Below the pieces are notes generated by a model. The model worked only from the letters and a program-made list of their open reading frames with translations. It had not been told where the DNA came from and did not search any database. The position numbers and the translations under genes were made by a program. 64,000 nucleotides of DNA. Origin: Dasypus novemcinctus. Its lineage: Eukaryota; Chordata; Mammalia; Cingulata; Dasypodidae. Numbering within the stretch: the first letter of the stretch is position 1; every line of letters starts with the position of its first letter. This document shows positions 49,732 to 61,236 of this stretch, piece by piece. The stretch lies in NCBI RefSeq assembly GCF_030445035.2, contig NC_080694.1, forward strand, positions 71,253,147 to 71,317,146, in the 5' to 3' direction.

Positions 49732-49746
49732 AATATTTTAAAAATT
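49439..49746 (+). mobile_element. Full-length tRNA-derived SINE (DAS-SINE-like)
   Basis: A non-coding retroposon transcribed by RNA polymerase III and mobilised by L1 enzymes. The head carries an A box (TGGCTCAATCAGTTGGG, 49451-49467) and a B box (GGTTCAGGTCC, 49495-49505), as in a tRNA gene. A body of about 200 bp follows and the tail is an (AATA)n run of about 50 bp (49682-49731). The flanking 14-bp exact TSD shows insertion by target-primed reverse transcription. The near-perfect boxes, intact TSD and clean tail suggest a fairly recent insertion. Confidence 0.93.
49682..49731 (+). repeat. (AATA)n tail of the SINE
   Basis: About twelve tandem AATA/AAAT units that form the A-rich tail of the element. 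A probable microsatellite. Confidence 0.95.
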
Positions 49747-49760
49747 ATAATAATTTTTTA
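49747..49760 (+). repeat. SINE target-site duplication, right copy
   Basis: ATAATAATTTTTTA, identical to 49425-49438. Confidence 0.9.
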
Positions 49761-49869
49761 AAATGAAAAGCAATAAAAATAAAACATAAGTACAGGGAAT
49801 GGCAGTAGCTGAGTGATTGAGCAACTGCTTTCCATGTATGAGGTTCAATACCCAATACTTAAATAAATG

Positions 49870-51190
49870 TATAGGGGATTTGTATAATTTCCCGTATTAT
49901 TACTGTGGTACATTTGTTACAAATGATGAACCAATATTGAAGCATTGTTACTAATGAAAGTCTGTAGTTTACATTATGGCTTATACTTTGTGCTGTACAC
50001 ATTTATAGGCTTTGAAAGTATATACTGTCATGTGCCCATCATTTCAGAATCATACAGAACAATTTCACTGCCCTGAAAATGCCGTGTTCCACCTATTCAT
50101 CCCTCCCTCTCCCTTATGATGCCCTGGCAGCCACTATCTTTACATCAACGTTATAAGTTCTTCCATTAACACAAAAGAATAACTGCAATTAAACTAAATC
50201 TACTTTGGTCCGTGGTTACACGCCCCCTTGTGTTTCCTCAATCATCAATCTTTGAGGAATTTGGGATGCTATCCACTCTGCCTCACACTGACACGGGATT
50301 AGAAATGATGAGGCAGATGGAAGGAACTGTGCTTGCAGTTATACATGCTCCTTGTTATTTGGGATGGGACATGTCTATCATCAAATTGTTAGTTGTCCTC
50401 GTTGAGTCTGATGAAGTAGAGAGTACTTGCTGGCTGCAATTTTGCTGAGATTCAGGACTCAACTGGCAAATGAACAACCAGAAGATATAAGTCTCTGGGA
50501 CATATAATAAAAGATATAATGATAATTATCAGTTTAAATGAAAGGGGTAGAAAGTCATGAGTAGAGAATTTATAAATGATTCTAATTCTGTTATTTTGGG
50601 GAAATACATTATCATATATTCCAAAGTATGGGCCTGCAGAAGGGGTATTGATTTTCTGAGGCAGTGTGCCTTGCCTGTAGTGTTTGGGCATCCCAAGAGC
50701 CCTAGGGAGCACTTTTGTTTGAGGCTTTGTTTACTGTGCAATAAGAATCTGCCTGAGAGCTGCATAATCATATATCCTTCAGAATGACCTCCCGACCTAG
50801 GTGTTGTGTCCCATATCAAGGGGAAGGTTGTAAGTTTGCTGAGCTGGGCTTGGGGAGAAGCCACATTTGAGTAACAAGATGGTTTTCAGGAGATAATTCT
50901 TAGGCATTAATTATAATTTTCCTAAGTTTCGTTTTTATAGGAAAAAAGTTCATAAGTACGAGCACTAAGATTGAGGGCTTGGCATATTGGCCTGTTTTCT
51001 TGTATTAGGAACTGCTTAGACATTCCAGGGATTTATGCCATTTTATTTGCAAAAGTAGCAGAACTCCCCAGGATGGGTGTTTACTATTTTGTTGGCCACT
51101 GTGTGGGTTTCTATCTATCAAGAAAACATACTTATGACAATATGAAAACATCCATATCCCATAGAAGTATGCATTAGGTGCATGTCTCCT
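49870..51190 (-). mobile_element. L1 distal 3' module, older diverged copy
   Basis: The antisense blocks are still visible but more mutated than in neighbouring copies: 'actgtggtacatttgttacaa', 'ggcagccactatctttacatcaacgttataagttcttccatta', 'ttgctgagattcaggactcaactgg', and, from the 5' part, 'gccacatttgagtaacaagatgg'. About 1.3 kb, same strand as the next three copies. Confidence 0.7.
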
Positions 51191-51239
51191 CATCTATCCC
51201 CTACTATTTTTTTTCCTTTTTTCTAAATTGTTTTTTCTT

Positions 51240-52003
51240 GAAGATATATAGATCACAAAAAAATGTTACATTAAAAAATATAAGAGGTTACCACATTCTC
51301 CAAACCCTACCCCACTCCTCCCACATCAACAGCTTCTTTCATTGTTGTGGCACATTCATTGTATCTGGTGAATACATTTTGGAGTGGTGCTGCACTGCAT
51401 GGATAATAGTTACATTGTAGCTTACACTCTCCCCCAGTACATTCACTGAGTTGTGGCAGGAAATATATTGTCCAGCATCTGTCCCTGCAATATCATTTAG
51501 GACAACTCCAAGTCCCAAAAATGCCCCCACATCACATTTCTTCTTCCCTCTCCCTGCCCTCAGCAACTACCGTAGCCACTGTCTCCACATCAATGCTACA
51601 ATTTCTTCCATTACTAGTCACAACAATCCTATAGTAGAATACCAGTAAGTCCACTCTAATCTATATTTTATTCTTCCATCATGTGGACCCTGGGATGGTG
51701 AGGTCCACTCCAACTCTCAATCAAGAGGGGGCTTAGATACCATATGGTTGATGGATGTGATTCTTCTGCTTACAGTTGCAGACTCTCTCGGGACTCTGGT
51801 GTGATGGTTGCTGTCTTCACATTCCTGTTAGTTGACCTGGGTAAGTCCAACGAATTGAAGAGCAGGTGTTGCAACTCTGCTGAGTCTCAGGACGCAGCTG
51901 GTGCATGGTAATTCCAGAGATTCAAGGCTCTTGAGTATAAAACAACCACAGTACCAACCACAGATTCAGTAAAAGTGACAGAAGAGGCATGTGTAGAAAG
52001 GTC
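51240..52003 (-). mobile_element. L1 distal 3' module, 5'-truncated
   Basis: Starts at an A-rich edge (51240-51280), runs through the standard antisense blocks, and stops after 'gacagaagaggcatgtgtag' and 'aaaggtcacatca'. The sense frame is open at 51566-51339 (minus strand) with AGRGKKKCDVGAFLGLGVVL. It sits inside or beside the old L1 that resumes at about 52080. Confidence 0.85.
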
Positions 52004-52079
52004 ACATCACCCAGGACTAGTGATGTACCTTTGTTATAACAAAGCTGTGGGAATCTATGACATCTTCCTTCCCCTGTCA

Positions 52080-52417
52080 GTGGTTTTAGTTTGCCCTTGT
52101 TTTCTAATTATTTAAGGTGTAATGTTATGTTTTAATTTGAGCTTCTCTGTTTTAATGAAGGCTATACATTTCCCTCTGACCACTGCTTTTGCTGTATCCT
52201 ATAATTGTTGGAATGCTGTATTTTCATTTTCATTTGTCTCCAAGTATTGTCTAATATTCAGAGTGATACCGTCTTTGACCCATTGGTTGCTTAAGTGTAT
52301 GTTGTTAATTTCTACATGTTAGTAAGTTTTCCTGTTTTCCTTTTGTTATTTGATTTCCAGCTTCATTATATTGTGGTCTGGAAGATTTTGTAAGATTTCA
52401 ATCTTTTAAAATTTCTT
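52080..52417 (-). mobile_element. Old L1 ORF2 endonuclease region, left part of a split copy
   Basis: The plus strand is the antisense of the L1 endonuclease-to-RT linker ('tttccctctgaccactgctt', 'ctttgacccattggttgctt', 'cagcttcattatattgtggtc'). The text breaks at 'atcttttaaaatttctt' and continues without loss at 61221. Together with 61221-61389 and 62348-62960 it is a single old L1 cut by two later insertions. Confidence 0.88.
52403..52417. repeat. Target-site duplication of the 8.8-kb L1-containing insertion, left
   Basis: CTTTTAAAATTTCTT. The partner at 61221-61236 has one extra A (CTTTTAAAAATTTCTT). The two copies mark both edges of the 52418-61220 insertion. Confidence 0.85.
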
Positions 52418-52918
52418 TTTTTTTTAATATTCATTTTTATTTTTTAGAATACTTAGATTACATAAATGTTACATAAAAATTTGGGGAATTCCCATATGTC
52501 CCACTTCCTACCCCTCACACGCTTTTCTCACATTAGCATCATCCTTCATTGCTGTGGTACATTTGTTACAACTGATGAATATATATTAGAGGATTGCCAC
52601 TAAGTATAGATTATAGTTTATACTATAAAACAATTTTGTAAGTCATGACTAGATATATAATGGCCTATTATCTGTCATTGCAATGTCATTTGGGACAATT
52701 CCAATGTCCAAAGATTCCCCCACATTGCACCTATTTTCCCCTCTCCCTCCCATCCAAATCTCTAGTGGCCATTGCCTGAACATCAATGGTAAAAGTTCTT
52801 CCATTGCTAGAATAACAATAAGTCTAGAGTAGAATAGCAGTAAGTACACTCTAGTCCATTCCAAAGTCCTGGGATTCTGGGAGGGTGATGCCTACTACAA
52901 CCCTAATTTGGAGGGGGG
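52418..52918 (-). mobile_element. Terminal truncated L1 3' module (3' end of the insertion)
   Basis: About 500 bp in module sequence: antisense 'gctgtggtacatttgttacaactgatgaat', 'ttcttccattgctagaataacaataag', 'gggagggtgatgcc'. The minus-strand 3' end reads '...aaaaaataaaaatgaatatt' followed by an A run, that is, a polyadenylation signal about 20 bp before the tail, which abuts the TSD. Confidence 0.85.
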
Positions 52919-53045
52919 AGCAACATTTTGTAGTTCTTTGTGTACATGCTCTTAACATGTTTTCTTAGATTTATGTATAGTTTGATTCTTTTATTGGCTG
53001 TTGGAAATGAAATTTATTTATTTTTTGATGTCCCACTTATTAATA
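52919..53045 (-). mobile_element. Small old L1 RT-region fragment
   Basis: The plus strand 'ttttgtagttctttgtgtacatg' with the sequence following it is the antisense of the L1 segment after the reverse transcriptase. It is out of order relative to 52080-52417 (3'-ward L1 sequence lies on the wrong side), so it is not part of the split old L1 and probably arrived with the insertion. Confidence 0.6.
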
Positions 53046-54740
53046 GTGCATTTATTTTTATTTTTTAATTCATTTTTAAAAAATATTACATTAAAAAAAT
53101 ATGAGTTCCTCATTCACCCCCGCCACCCCCACCCCGCCACTCCCCCTACAGTAACACTCTTCCCCATCATCATACACATACATTGCATTTGGTGAGTACA
53201 TCTCTGGGCATCGCTGCACCTCATGATCAATGGTCCACATCATAGCCCATACTCTCCTACGTTCCATCCAGTGGGCCATGGGAGGATCTACAATGTCTGG
53301 TAATTGTCACTGCAGCACCACCCAGGACAACTCCAAGTCCCAAAAATGCCTCCACATCTCATCTGTTCCTCCTATTCCCTGCATCCAGCAGCCATCATGG
53401 TCACTTTTTCCATATCAATGCCACTTTTTCTCGATTACTAACCACAATAGTTCATGAAGAGAATATCAGTAATTCCACTGTAATCCTTACTGTATTCCTA
53501 CTTCCTGTGGAACTTGGATTGGTTGTGTCCCTTCCACATTTATGTGAAGAGGGGGCTTAGGATCCACATGGATACTGGATGCAATCCTCCTGCTTTCAGT
53601 TGTAGGCACTCTTGGCTCCATGGTGTGGTGGTTGACATTCTTCAACTCCATATTAGCTTAATGGGGTAAGTCCAATAAACCAGAGTGTAGGAGCTGAAGT
53701 CTGTTGAGGCTCAGGGCCTGGCTATCATATTGTCAGTCCAGAGATTCAAATCCCCTAGATATATCTTAAGCCCTAGCACCAACTACAATTCCAGTAAAGG
53801 AGCATGAAAGGCTTGTGAAAAGAGATCCCATCTGAGTCCAACTCTATCACGCAGAAACACCAGCTCCAAAGAAGGGCCAACTGACGTGGCAGTGAACTCC
53901 ATCTGCCATGACCATAAAACCTGTGGGTCTCTTTAGCCCTCAAAAGAACCAATACCTGGGATTGTATCTACTTTATCTGTCTCTGAGACTCAGCTCAGAT
54001 GTGCATAAGGGCAATCCTTCTGACAACCTCCAGACTCTTTTTTTAGAGACTCATAGCCATATAAAGTCATTTGTCCTTTCCATTTCCCCCTTAATTTAGG
54101 TCAAAAAGCATTTTTAACTCCTGTTACTGTGTGTAGACAGAGATATTCTGTTGGTCTGCGTTAAACCTTTTATTCAAGATCATTTTCTAGTTACTTCATC
54201 AGCTGGTACTTGGTAGTGATCCCTTGGTGCCAGGGAGGCTCATCCCCGGGTGTCATGTCCCACGCTGGGGGGAAGGCAGTGCATTTACATGCTGAGTTTG
54301 GCTTTGAGACTGGCCACATTTGAGTAACATGGAAGCTGTCAGGAGGGAACTCCTAGGCACAGTGCTGCTCTAGGCCTTGTTCTTATTTCAGGTGTATAGG
54401 CTCACAAGCACAGTCATTAGTATGAGGGGCTCACTGTTGGACCCTCATTCCTTCCTGGTCCTTGCCATTGCACCCCAGGGACTGCTGCTGCTCACCTAGG
54501 GACCATGACAGAGGCCCCCGGCCAGGAGCCCAGCACCCCCCCAGCTGTTGTTTTTAATTGTTTCCACTATGAGTATATCCAAACATTTCCATGCGCCCTG
54601 GACACATATCCTGTATAACTCCCTGTCAACCATAGGTCCCCTGTCAATATCATCCCATACCAGTATTCCTCCACTGCCATTGTTGAACCACTCTGTGATC
54701 CAAAACTTCCTGAAAAGTGAAGCCCAATATAATGCCAGGT
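53046..54740 (-). mobile_element. L1 distal 3' module, full length
   Basis: About 1.7 kb from 'gaagttttggatcacagagtgg' (minus strand, about 54708) to an A-rich 3' end ('aatgtaatattttttaaaaa') near 53046-53095. It follows the L1 3' UTR in the same orientation, as in the plus-strand L1 at 27.6-32.7 kb. Blocks: 'cacgctggggggaaggcagtgc' at about 54262 (plus-strand text) and 'gagggggcttaggatccacatgg' at about 53549. Confidence 0.85.
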
Positions 54741-54829
54741 TCCCTTAATAGTAAAATGGAATATAGCAATGAGTTTAAAGGTTAGATATAGAATACATAT
54801 TGATTTGGAAAAATTCTACATCCTATCTT
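54741..54829 (-). other. Junction between L1 proximal 3' end and distal module
   Basis: The minus strand begins with an A-rich tract ('aggaaaaaagaaaagaaaaa', about 54846-54827) at the end of the proximal 3' UTR, then about 85 bp that align loosely with 31.03-31.10 kb between the corresponding parts of the plus-strand L1. The A-rich tract looks like an old internal poly(A) tail. Confidence 0.6.
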
Positions 54830-55890
54830 TTTCTTTTCTTTTTTCCTAATTATTAAGCTTCTCTTCACAAGAGCTATAGATCACAGTAATTCATATATAC
54901 AATATAGAGTACTCCCACATATCCAATATAAAATCTTTTCCCTTCCACAGCAATAATCTTTTAACATATTCATACCATATTTACTGAAACTGATGTAAAG
55001 ATATTGCGACAATAGCTTTCAAACAAGGTAACATTTGTGTTTGCATTGTAGTTTATACTTTAGGCTATACAATTTTCTAAATTTTTAGTTATTCTATGTT
55101 TTACTTTATGATTTATATTATTAGTCTGTCAGCCCCTGTATGTTTTTGGTGTAATATTACATGTTTTATATCCATCCTTGTGTGCTCTTGTGAAACACTT
55201 CTATTGCCCTCACAGTTACATTGGTTCCTTCTTTTCAATATCTATTTCCCCCTCCCCTTGGGGCCCACAGTGACAGTCAGTCTTCATTTCTTGAGGAGCC
55301 ATGTTCAGAGATACTTGCAACGGTGTTGAAGGCTTGACTTGCTCAACTGCCATAATGTCCTGGGAGCCACTAATTCTCTTGAGAGATACAGTTCCCTCTA
55401 TTTGATGACACTGGTCCTCCCCAGGATGTGGGTATACTTTCACTCTCATTATATGGGACTCTACCCAACGGTATAACCCACTATGGCAAAATGAGGATTC
55501 AGATATTCCCTAGGAGTCTGTCCTGCATCAGATTATCCCCTGTAAGTATCTTAAAGAAGTAAGTTTCCTAATTATATTTTGAAAAGGTTTTCTCAGCATT
55601 ATACTCTCAACCAACACCTGATAATCTCCTATGTTTGTATGTTGCCCCAACCTCCCACCAATTTCTTGGGCAATATTACCCATCTGCCCATCCCTACCTC
55701 CCTCAAGCCCACAAAGCCACACCCAAAGGTAACCCCATGCCCCCATTATATCCCTTCCTTGTACACATACTTACGTCCAGCTTATCATAGATTTCACCAA
55801 TGAAGATGTCAGCTTATATCCTTCCTCTACCTCCTGATTTCCTGTAAGCCTATCTTCCAGTCTCTAGCTCTCTGAGGCAGATTGCTTATT
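54830..55890 (-). mobile_element. L1 proximal 3' UTR
   Basis: Non-coding L1 sequence between the ORF2 stop and the first A-rich tract. On the minus strand it includes a G-rich middle (about 55750-55550, 'gggatataatgggggcatgggg'), a feature known from L1 3' UTRs of other mammals. It ends with the pattern 'atcagtttcagtaaatatgg...gttaaaagattattg', homologous to the 3' ends at 8.6-8.9 and 30.6-30.9 kb. Confidence 0.8.
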
Positions 55891-58800
55891 TCATATCATT
55901 GAGGCCATGTGGTATTTGCCTTCAATACCTGGGTTGCTTCACTCAAAATAAGGTTCTCAAGATTCATCCATGTTATCATGTGTATTTGTAGTGTATTTGT
56001 TCTTAAAGCCGAGTAGTAGTCCATTGTATGTATATACCACATTTTATTGATCCACTCATCTGTTGATGGGCATTTGGGTCAATTCCAACTTTTAGCAATA
56101 GTGAACAATGCTGCTATGAACATTGGTGTGCATATACCAGTTTCTGTCCTTGTTTTCAGTTCTGCTGGGTATATACCCAGCAGTGGTATTGCTGAGTCAT
56201 ATGGCAAATCTATTGTTAGTTTTTGAGAAACCGCCAAACTGTCCTCCAGAATGGTTGAATCCTTCTGCATTCCCACCAGCAGTGGATGAGGGTTCCCATT
56301 TCTTCACATCCTCTCCAGCACTTGTATTCTTCTGTTTTTTTCATAGCTGCCAATCTTATGTGAGTAAGATGGTATCTCATTGTAGTTTTGATTTGCATTT
56401 CCCTGATAGCTAAAGATTTGGAGCATTTTTTCATGTGCTTTTTAGCCATTTGTATTTCTTCTTTGGAGAAGTGTCTGTTTAAATCTTTTTGCCATTTTTA
56501 AATGGTTTATCTTTTTATCTTCATGATATAGGAGTTCTTTATATATGCTCGTTATAAGTCTCTTATCGGATATATGGTTGCCAAATATTTTTCCCATTGT
56601 CTGGGTTCCCTTTTTACTTTCTTGACAAACTCCTTTGAGGTGCAGAAGGCTTTAATTTTGAGGAAGTCCTATTTATCTATGTGTTCTTTTGCTGCTCGTG
56701 CTTTTGGTGTGATGTTCATGAAGCCATTTCCTATTACAAGGTCTTGTAGATGTTTCCCTATGCTGCTTTCCAAAGTCTTTATGGTCTTGGCTCTTATATT
56801 TAGGTCTTTGATCCATCTTGAGTTGATCTTTGCATAAGGTGTGAGATGGTAATCCTCTTTCATTCTTCTACATATGGATATCCAGTTCTCCAAGCACCAT
56901 CTGTTGAATAGGCCATTCTCTCCCAGTTGAGAGGGCTTGGTGGCTTTATTGAATATAATATGGCTATATATATGAGATTCTATATCAGAACATTCAATTT
57001 GATTCCATTGGTCTGTGTGTCTCTCCTTTGCCAATGCCATGCTGTCTTAACTATTGTAGCTTTGTAGTATGTTTTGGTGTCAGGTAGTGTGATTCCTCCA
57101 CTTTCATTTTTCTTTTTCAATATGTCTTTGGCTATTCGAGGCCTCTTTCCTTTCCAAATAAATTCCATATTTAGTTTTTCTAGTTCCTTAAAGAAGGCTG
57201 TTTTGATTTTTATTGGGATTGCATTGAATGTGTAGATCAGTTTTGGTAGGACAGACATCTTAATAATATTTAGTCTTCCTATCCATGAACAGGGAATATT
57301 CTTCCATTTAGTTAGGTCTTCTTTGATTTCCTTGAACAGTCTTGTATAGTTCTCGGTGTATAAGTTTTTCACATCTTTAGTTATTTTTTTCCTAAATATT
57401 GGATTTTTTAATTTACTATTGTAAATGGTATTTGTTTCTTGATTTCCTCCTGATCTTGCTCATTATTGGTGTACAGAATGGCTACTGATTTTTGCGCATT
57501 GATCTTATAACCTGGGACATTACTAAACTCATTTAAGAGTTCTAGAAGCTTTGTTGTAGACCTCTCAGGGTTTTCTATGTATAGGATCATGTCATCTGCA
57601 AATAATGAAAATTTGACTTCTTCCTTTCCAATTTGAATGCCTTTTCTATCTGGTTCTTGCCTCAGTGCTCGAGCAAGTACTTCTAAGACAATGTCAAATA
57701 GAAGGGGAGAGAGAGGGCATCCTTGTCTTGTTCCTGAATTTAGACGGGAGGATTTTAGGATTTCTCCATTGTAAACGATGTTGGCTGTGTGTTTTTCATA
57801 TATACTATTTATCATGTTCCAAAAATTTCCTTGCATTCTGATCTTTTGGCATGTTTTTATCAAGAAAGGGTGCTGTATTTTGTCAAATGCTTTTTCTGCA
57901 TCTATAGATATAATCATGTGATTTTTTTCCTTCAATCTGTTTATATGGTGTATTACGTTGATTTATTTTCTTATGTTGAACCATACTTGTATAACTGGGA
58001 TGAATTCCACTTGGTCGCGGTGTATAATTCGTTTAATGTGTTGTTGAATACGATTAGCAAGTATTTTGTTAAGAATTTTTGCGTCTAGGTTCATTAGAGA
58101 AATTGGTCTGTAATTTTCCTTTCTTGTGGTGTCTTTGTTTGGCTTTGGTACTAGGGTAATGTTGGCATCATAGAATGAGTTTGGTAATGTTCCTTCTATT
58201 TCGATTTTTTTGAAAGAGTTTCAGCAGCATTGGTGTTAGTTCTTTCCAGAATGTTTTGTAGAATTCACCTGTGAAGCTGTCTGGCCCTGGGCTCTTCTTA
58301 GTTGGGAGGTTTTTAATGACTGATTTTATCTCTTTACTTGTGATTGGTTTGTTGAGATCATCAATTTCTTCTTTCGTCAATATAGGCTGCTTATGTGTTT
58401 CTAGGAATTTGTCCATTTTCTCTGAATTGTCATTTTTGTTGGAATATAGTTTATCAAAGTATCCTCTTATGATAGTTTTTATTTCTGTGGGGTCAGTGGC
58501 GATATCTCCTTTCTCATTTCTTATTTTGTGTATTTGCATTTTCTCTCTTTTTTTTCTTTGTTAGTCTCCCTAAAGGTTTGTCAATTTTATTGATCTTCTT
58601 AAAAAATCAGCTCTTGGTCTTGTTTATCTTTTCAAGTGCTTTCTTATTTTCTATTTCATTTAGTTCTGCTCTTGTCTTTGTTATTTCTTTCTTTCTTCTT
58701 CCTGTGTGATTATTTTGTTGCTTTCTTACTAATTCCCCCAAATGTGCATTTGTTCTTCAATTTTTGCTCTTTATTCTTTTTTGATGCATGAAATTTTGGC

Positions 58801-59693
58801 TATAAATTTCCCTCTCAGTACTGCTTTTGCTGCATCCCATAAGTTTTGGTATGTTGTGTTATCATTATCATATGTTTCAAGGTAGTTATTGATTTCTTTT
58901 GAGATTTCCTCTTTGACCCACTGTTTTTCTACTAGTGTACTGTTTAATTTCCATATCTTGGTGTGAAATCTGGGCCTCTGGCCCTTGCAGATTTCCAGCT
59001 TCACTCCACTGTGATCAGAGATATTATTTTGTATGATTTCTATCTTTCTGAATTCATTGAGCCTTTCTCTGTGGCCTAGCATGTGGCCTAGAATGATCCA
59101 TGTGCACTTGAGAAAAATGTATATCCTGCTGTATTTGGGTATAATGATCTGTATACATCTATTAGATCCAGCTCCTCTAATATACTGTTCAAATATTTTG
59201 TTTCTTTAGTGATTCTCTTTTGAGATGTTCTGTCCAGAGTTGATAGTGGTGTATTAAAATCTCCCACTATAATTGTAGATGCATCTATTCTTTCACTTCT
59301 TTTTTCTAGTGTTTGCCTCACGTATTTAGAGGTGCCCTTGTTAGGAGCATTAATATTTATGATTGTTCATTCTTCTTGAGAGATTGTCCCTTTCACTAAT
59401 ATGTAGTATCCTTCTTTGTCTCTCACAATTGTTTCGCATTTAAAGTCTATTTTGTCTGATACTAATATAGCTACTCTTGCCTTTTTTTGGTTATTGTTTG
59501 CTTGTAAGATTGTTTTCCAACCATTCACTTTCAGCTTTCATGAATCTCTGGGTCTAAGATTTGTCTCTTGTAGACAGCATATAGATGGGTCATATTTCCT
59601 TATCCAATGTCCCACTCTGAATCTTTTGATAGGTGGGTTTAATCCATTGACATTCAGTGTCATTACTTTCAAGGAATTATTTATGTTAGACAT
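55891..59693 (-). pseudogene. L1 ORF2 (endonuclease/reverse transcriptase), broken
   Basis: ORF2 supplies L1 target nicking and reverse transcription. From the first methionine (MSNINNSLKVMTLNVNGL, at 59693) to the stop at 55891 it spans about 1267 codons, the normal length. Landmarks in order: the N-terminal endonuclease start with CCLQETNLRPRD (59580-59540); GDFNTPLSTLDR, the endonuclease core (about 59270); the pre-RT region at 58539-58168; the RT core with [18 protein letters not shown] (catalytic FADD, about 57600); the thumb with [18 protein letters not shown] (about 57250); and the C-terminal cysteine motif [18 protein letters not shown] (about 56330). Frameshifts and stops split it into at least eight segments, so it is inactive although all domains are present. 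Confidence 0.92.
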
Positions 59694-59776
59694 ATTTTGA
59701 TTCGACTTGTGTTTGTCATATTTTGTTTGTTGTTTTCCTTCTCTTTTTGTCTTTTTTGTTGCTCTTACATTCTCCT

Positions 59777-60683
59777 CTAACTCTGCCTGTCCTGTCTTTT
59801 CCTTTCTTCCTGCAGAACTCCCTTTAGAATTTCTTGAAGGGGAGGTTTCTTGTTGGCACACTCTTTCAATTTCTGTTTATCTGTGAATATTTTGAATTCT
59901 CCATCATTTTTGAATGCTAGTGTAGGTGGATAGAGCATTCTTGGTTGGAAATTTTTTCTTTTAATACCTTGACTATATCATACCACTGCCTTCTTGCCTC
60001 CATGGTTTCAGATGAGAAATCAGCACTTAATCTTATGGAACTTCCCTTGTATGTGATGGTTTTCTTTTCTCTTGCTGCTTTTAGAATATTCTCTTTGTCT
60101 TGAGCGTCAGATAATTTGACAAGTATGTGTCTTGGGGTGGGCCTGTTGGGGTTTATGATGTTTGGGGTACATTGTGCTTCTTGGATATGTACATCTGTCT
60201 CTTTCAGTAGATTTGGGAAGTTTTCAACCATTATTTCCTGCAACACCCATTCTGATCCCTTTTTCTTCTCTTCTCCTTCTGGGATGCCTATAATATGTAT
60301 GTTTGTGTGTTTTGCATTTTCATTCAAGTCCATAGGTCCTAGCTGGATTTTTTCTATCTTTTTATCGATCAATTCTAATATCTGTTTGATTTCCAACGTA
60401 CTGTCTTCCACATCGCTAATTCTCTCCTCTGCCTCTTCTAATCTGCTGCTATTTGCTGTGAGTGTATTTTTGATTTCTTGAACTGTGGTGTTCTTTCCCA
60501 TCATATCTGTTATCTTTTTGTGTATGTGTGCAATTTCCTCTCCAAGTGTTTTCTTCATATTTTTAAACTCTTTCCTTTACTTCATTAAGTTTGTCTCTGA
60601 TATATGTTCTGAGATCTTTAATTACTTGTCCGACATTCTGCTCCCTGTCCTGGTTTTTAATTTTTTTCATTGGATTCAGCCAT
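59777..60683 (-). pseudogene. L1 ORF1 (RNA-binding chaperone), broken
   Basis: ORF1 protein coats L1 RNA as a trimer. The start is MAESNEK at 60683 by comparison with other mammalian L1 ORF1 starts. The frame shifts at an A7 run near 60665 and again near 60570. The main open part, 60558-59917, shows the coiled coil (EIKNTLTANSSRLEEAEERI, typical heptads), the RNA-recognition domain (NIHIIGIPEGEE) and most of the C-terminal domain (TYKGSSIRLSADFS). A further shift near 59935 separates the last part (ANKKPPLQEILKG and an Arg/Gln-rich end) that finishes around 59777, about 80 bp before ORF2 begins. At least three frameshifts make it non-functional. Confidence 0.88.
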
Positions 60684-61220
60684 GTTTTTCTGATTACTGG
60701 TTTAGTTTGTAGTTTTTTGTTGCTGTCTGGTAATCATTTAACTTGACGGGTTTAATCATTTCCTTTGCCTTTTTGTCTAGTCTTGTGGATTAATTAGCTG
60801 TTGTTCTTGCAGAAGTGTTATATCTTCTCTTTGTCACTTTGTTCTTCTTATTCTAATATCTTGTTGCTGGCTGAGTTCGCTTTGATGGAAAATATTAGGG
60901 CCAGGGGAAGGCAATTGTGTAAGAAATGAAAATTTGTAAAGTAGTATTGGTAAAAAATGTTAACGGAGCAACAATATGAGATCTGGAAGGATGGATATTA
61001 AATTCATGTAAGTTGTGTAGAGTTATAGCAGTAAGTAGTGTACCTATAATGAGGTAGTTGACTTTTACATGAATCTTCTCTGTTACTGTCCCACCAAATT
61101 GATATCCAGTCACCTCCTGCCCCAAACAGCCTGGTTCTGAAAAATTTCCAACACTGGCCAGCCACTTCTTTGCAGGAGAGACTATAAGGTGCACTCACTC
61201 AGACACCATCTTGCCCTGCC
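60684..61220 (-). promoter_or_regulatory. L1 5' UTR (internal promoter region)
   Basis: The 537 bp between the ORF1 start and the 5' TSD. In L1 elements this region holds the internal RNA polymerase II promoter. Its first bases (minus strand 'gggcagggcaagatggtgtc') contain CAAGATGG, the core of the YY1 site found at the start of human L1. The presence of an intact 5' edge next to the TSD is what makes this copy full length. Confidence 0.7.
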
Positions 61221-61236
61221 CTTTTAAAAATTTCTT
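61221..61236. repeat. Target-site duplication of the 8.8-kb insertion, right
   Basis: CTTTTAAAAATTTCTT, partner of 52403-52417. Confidence 0.85.

Larger units (their letters stand above)
52418..61220 (-). mobile_element. 8.8-kb L1-containing insertion flanked by TSDs
   Basis: On the minus strand the order is: L1 5' end at 61220 ('gggcagggcaagatggtgtc'), 5' UTR, ORF1, ORF2, proximal 3' UTR to about 54830, distal 3' module (54740-53046), a 127-bp piece of old L1 (53045-52919), and a 500-bp truncated module whose AATAAA and poly(A) end at 52418. Both edges coincide with the TSD, and the surrounding old L1 is continuous across the insertion. The simplest reading is one L1 retrotransposition that carried downstream DNA (3' transduction). 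Later insertions into the L1 are an alternative for individual internal parts. Individual parts are annotated separately. Confidence 0.75.

Noticed and set aside
60116-60481. 121-codon plus-strand frame rich in Ser, Phe and Ile
   Set aside because: It is the mirror frame of L1 ORF1 on the other strand.
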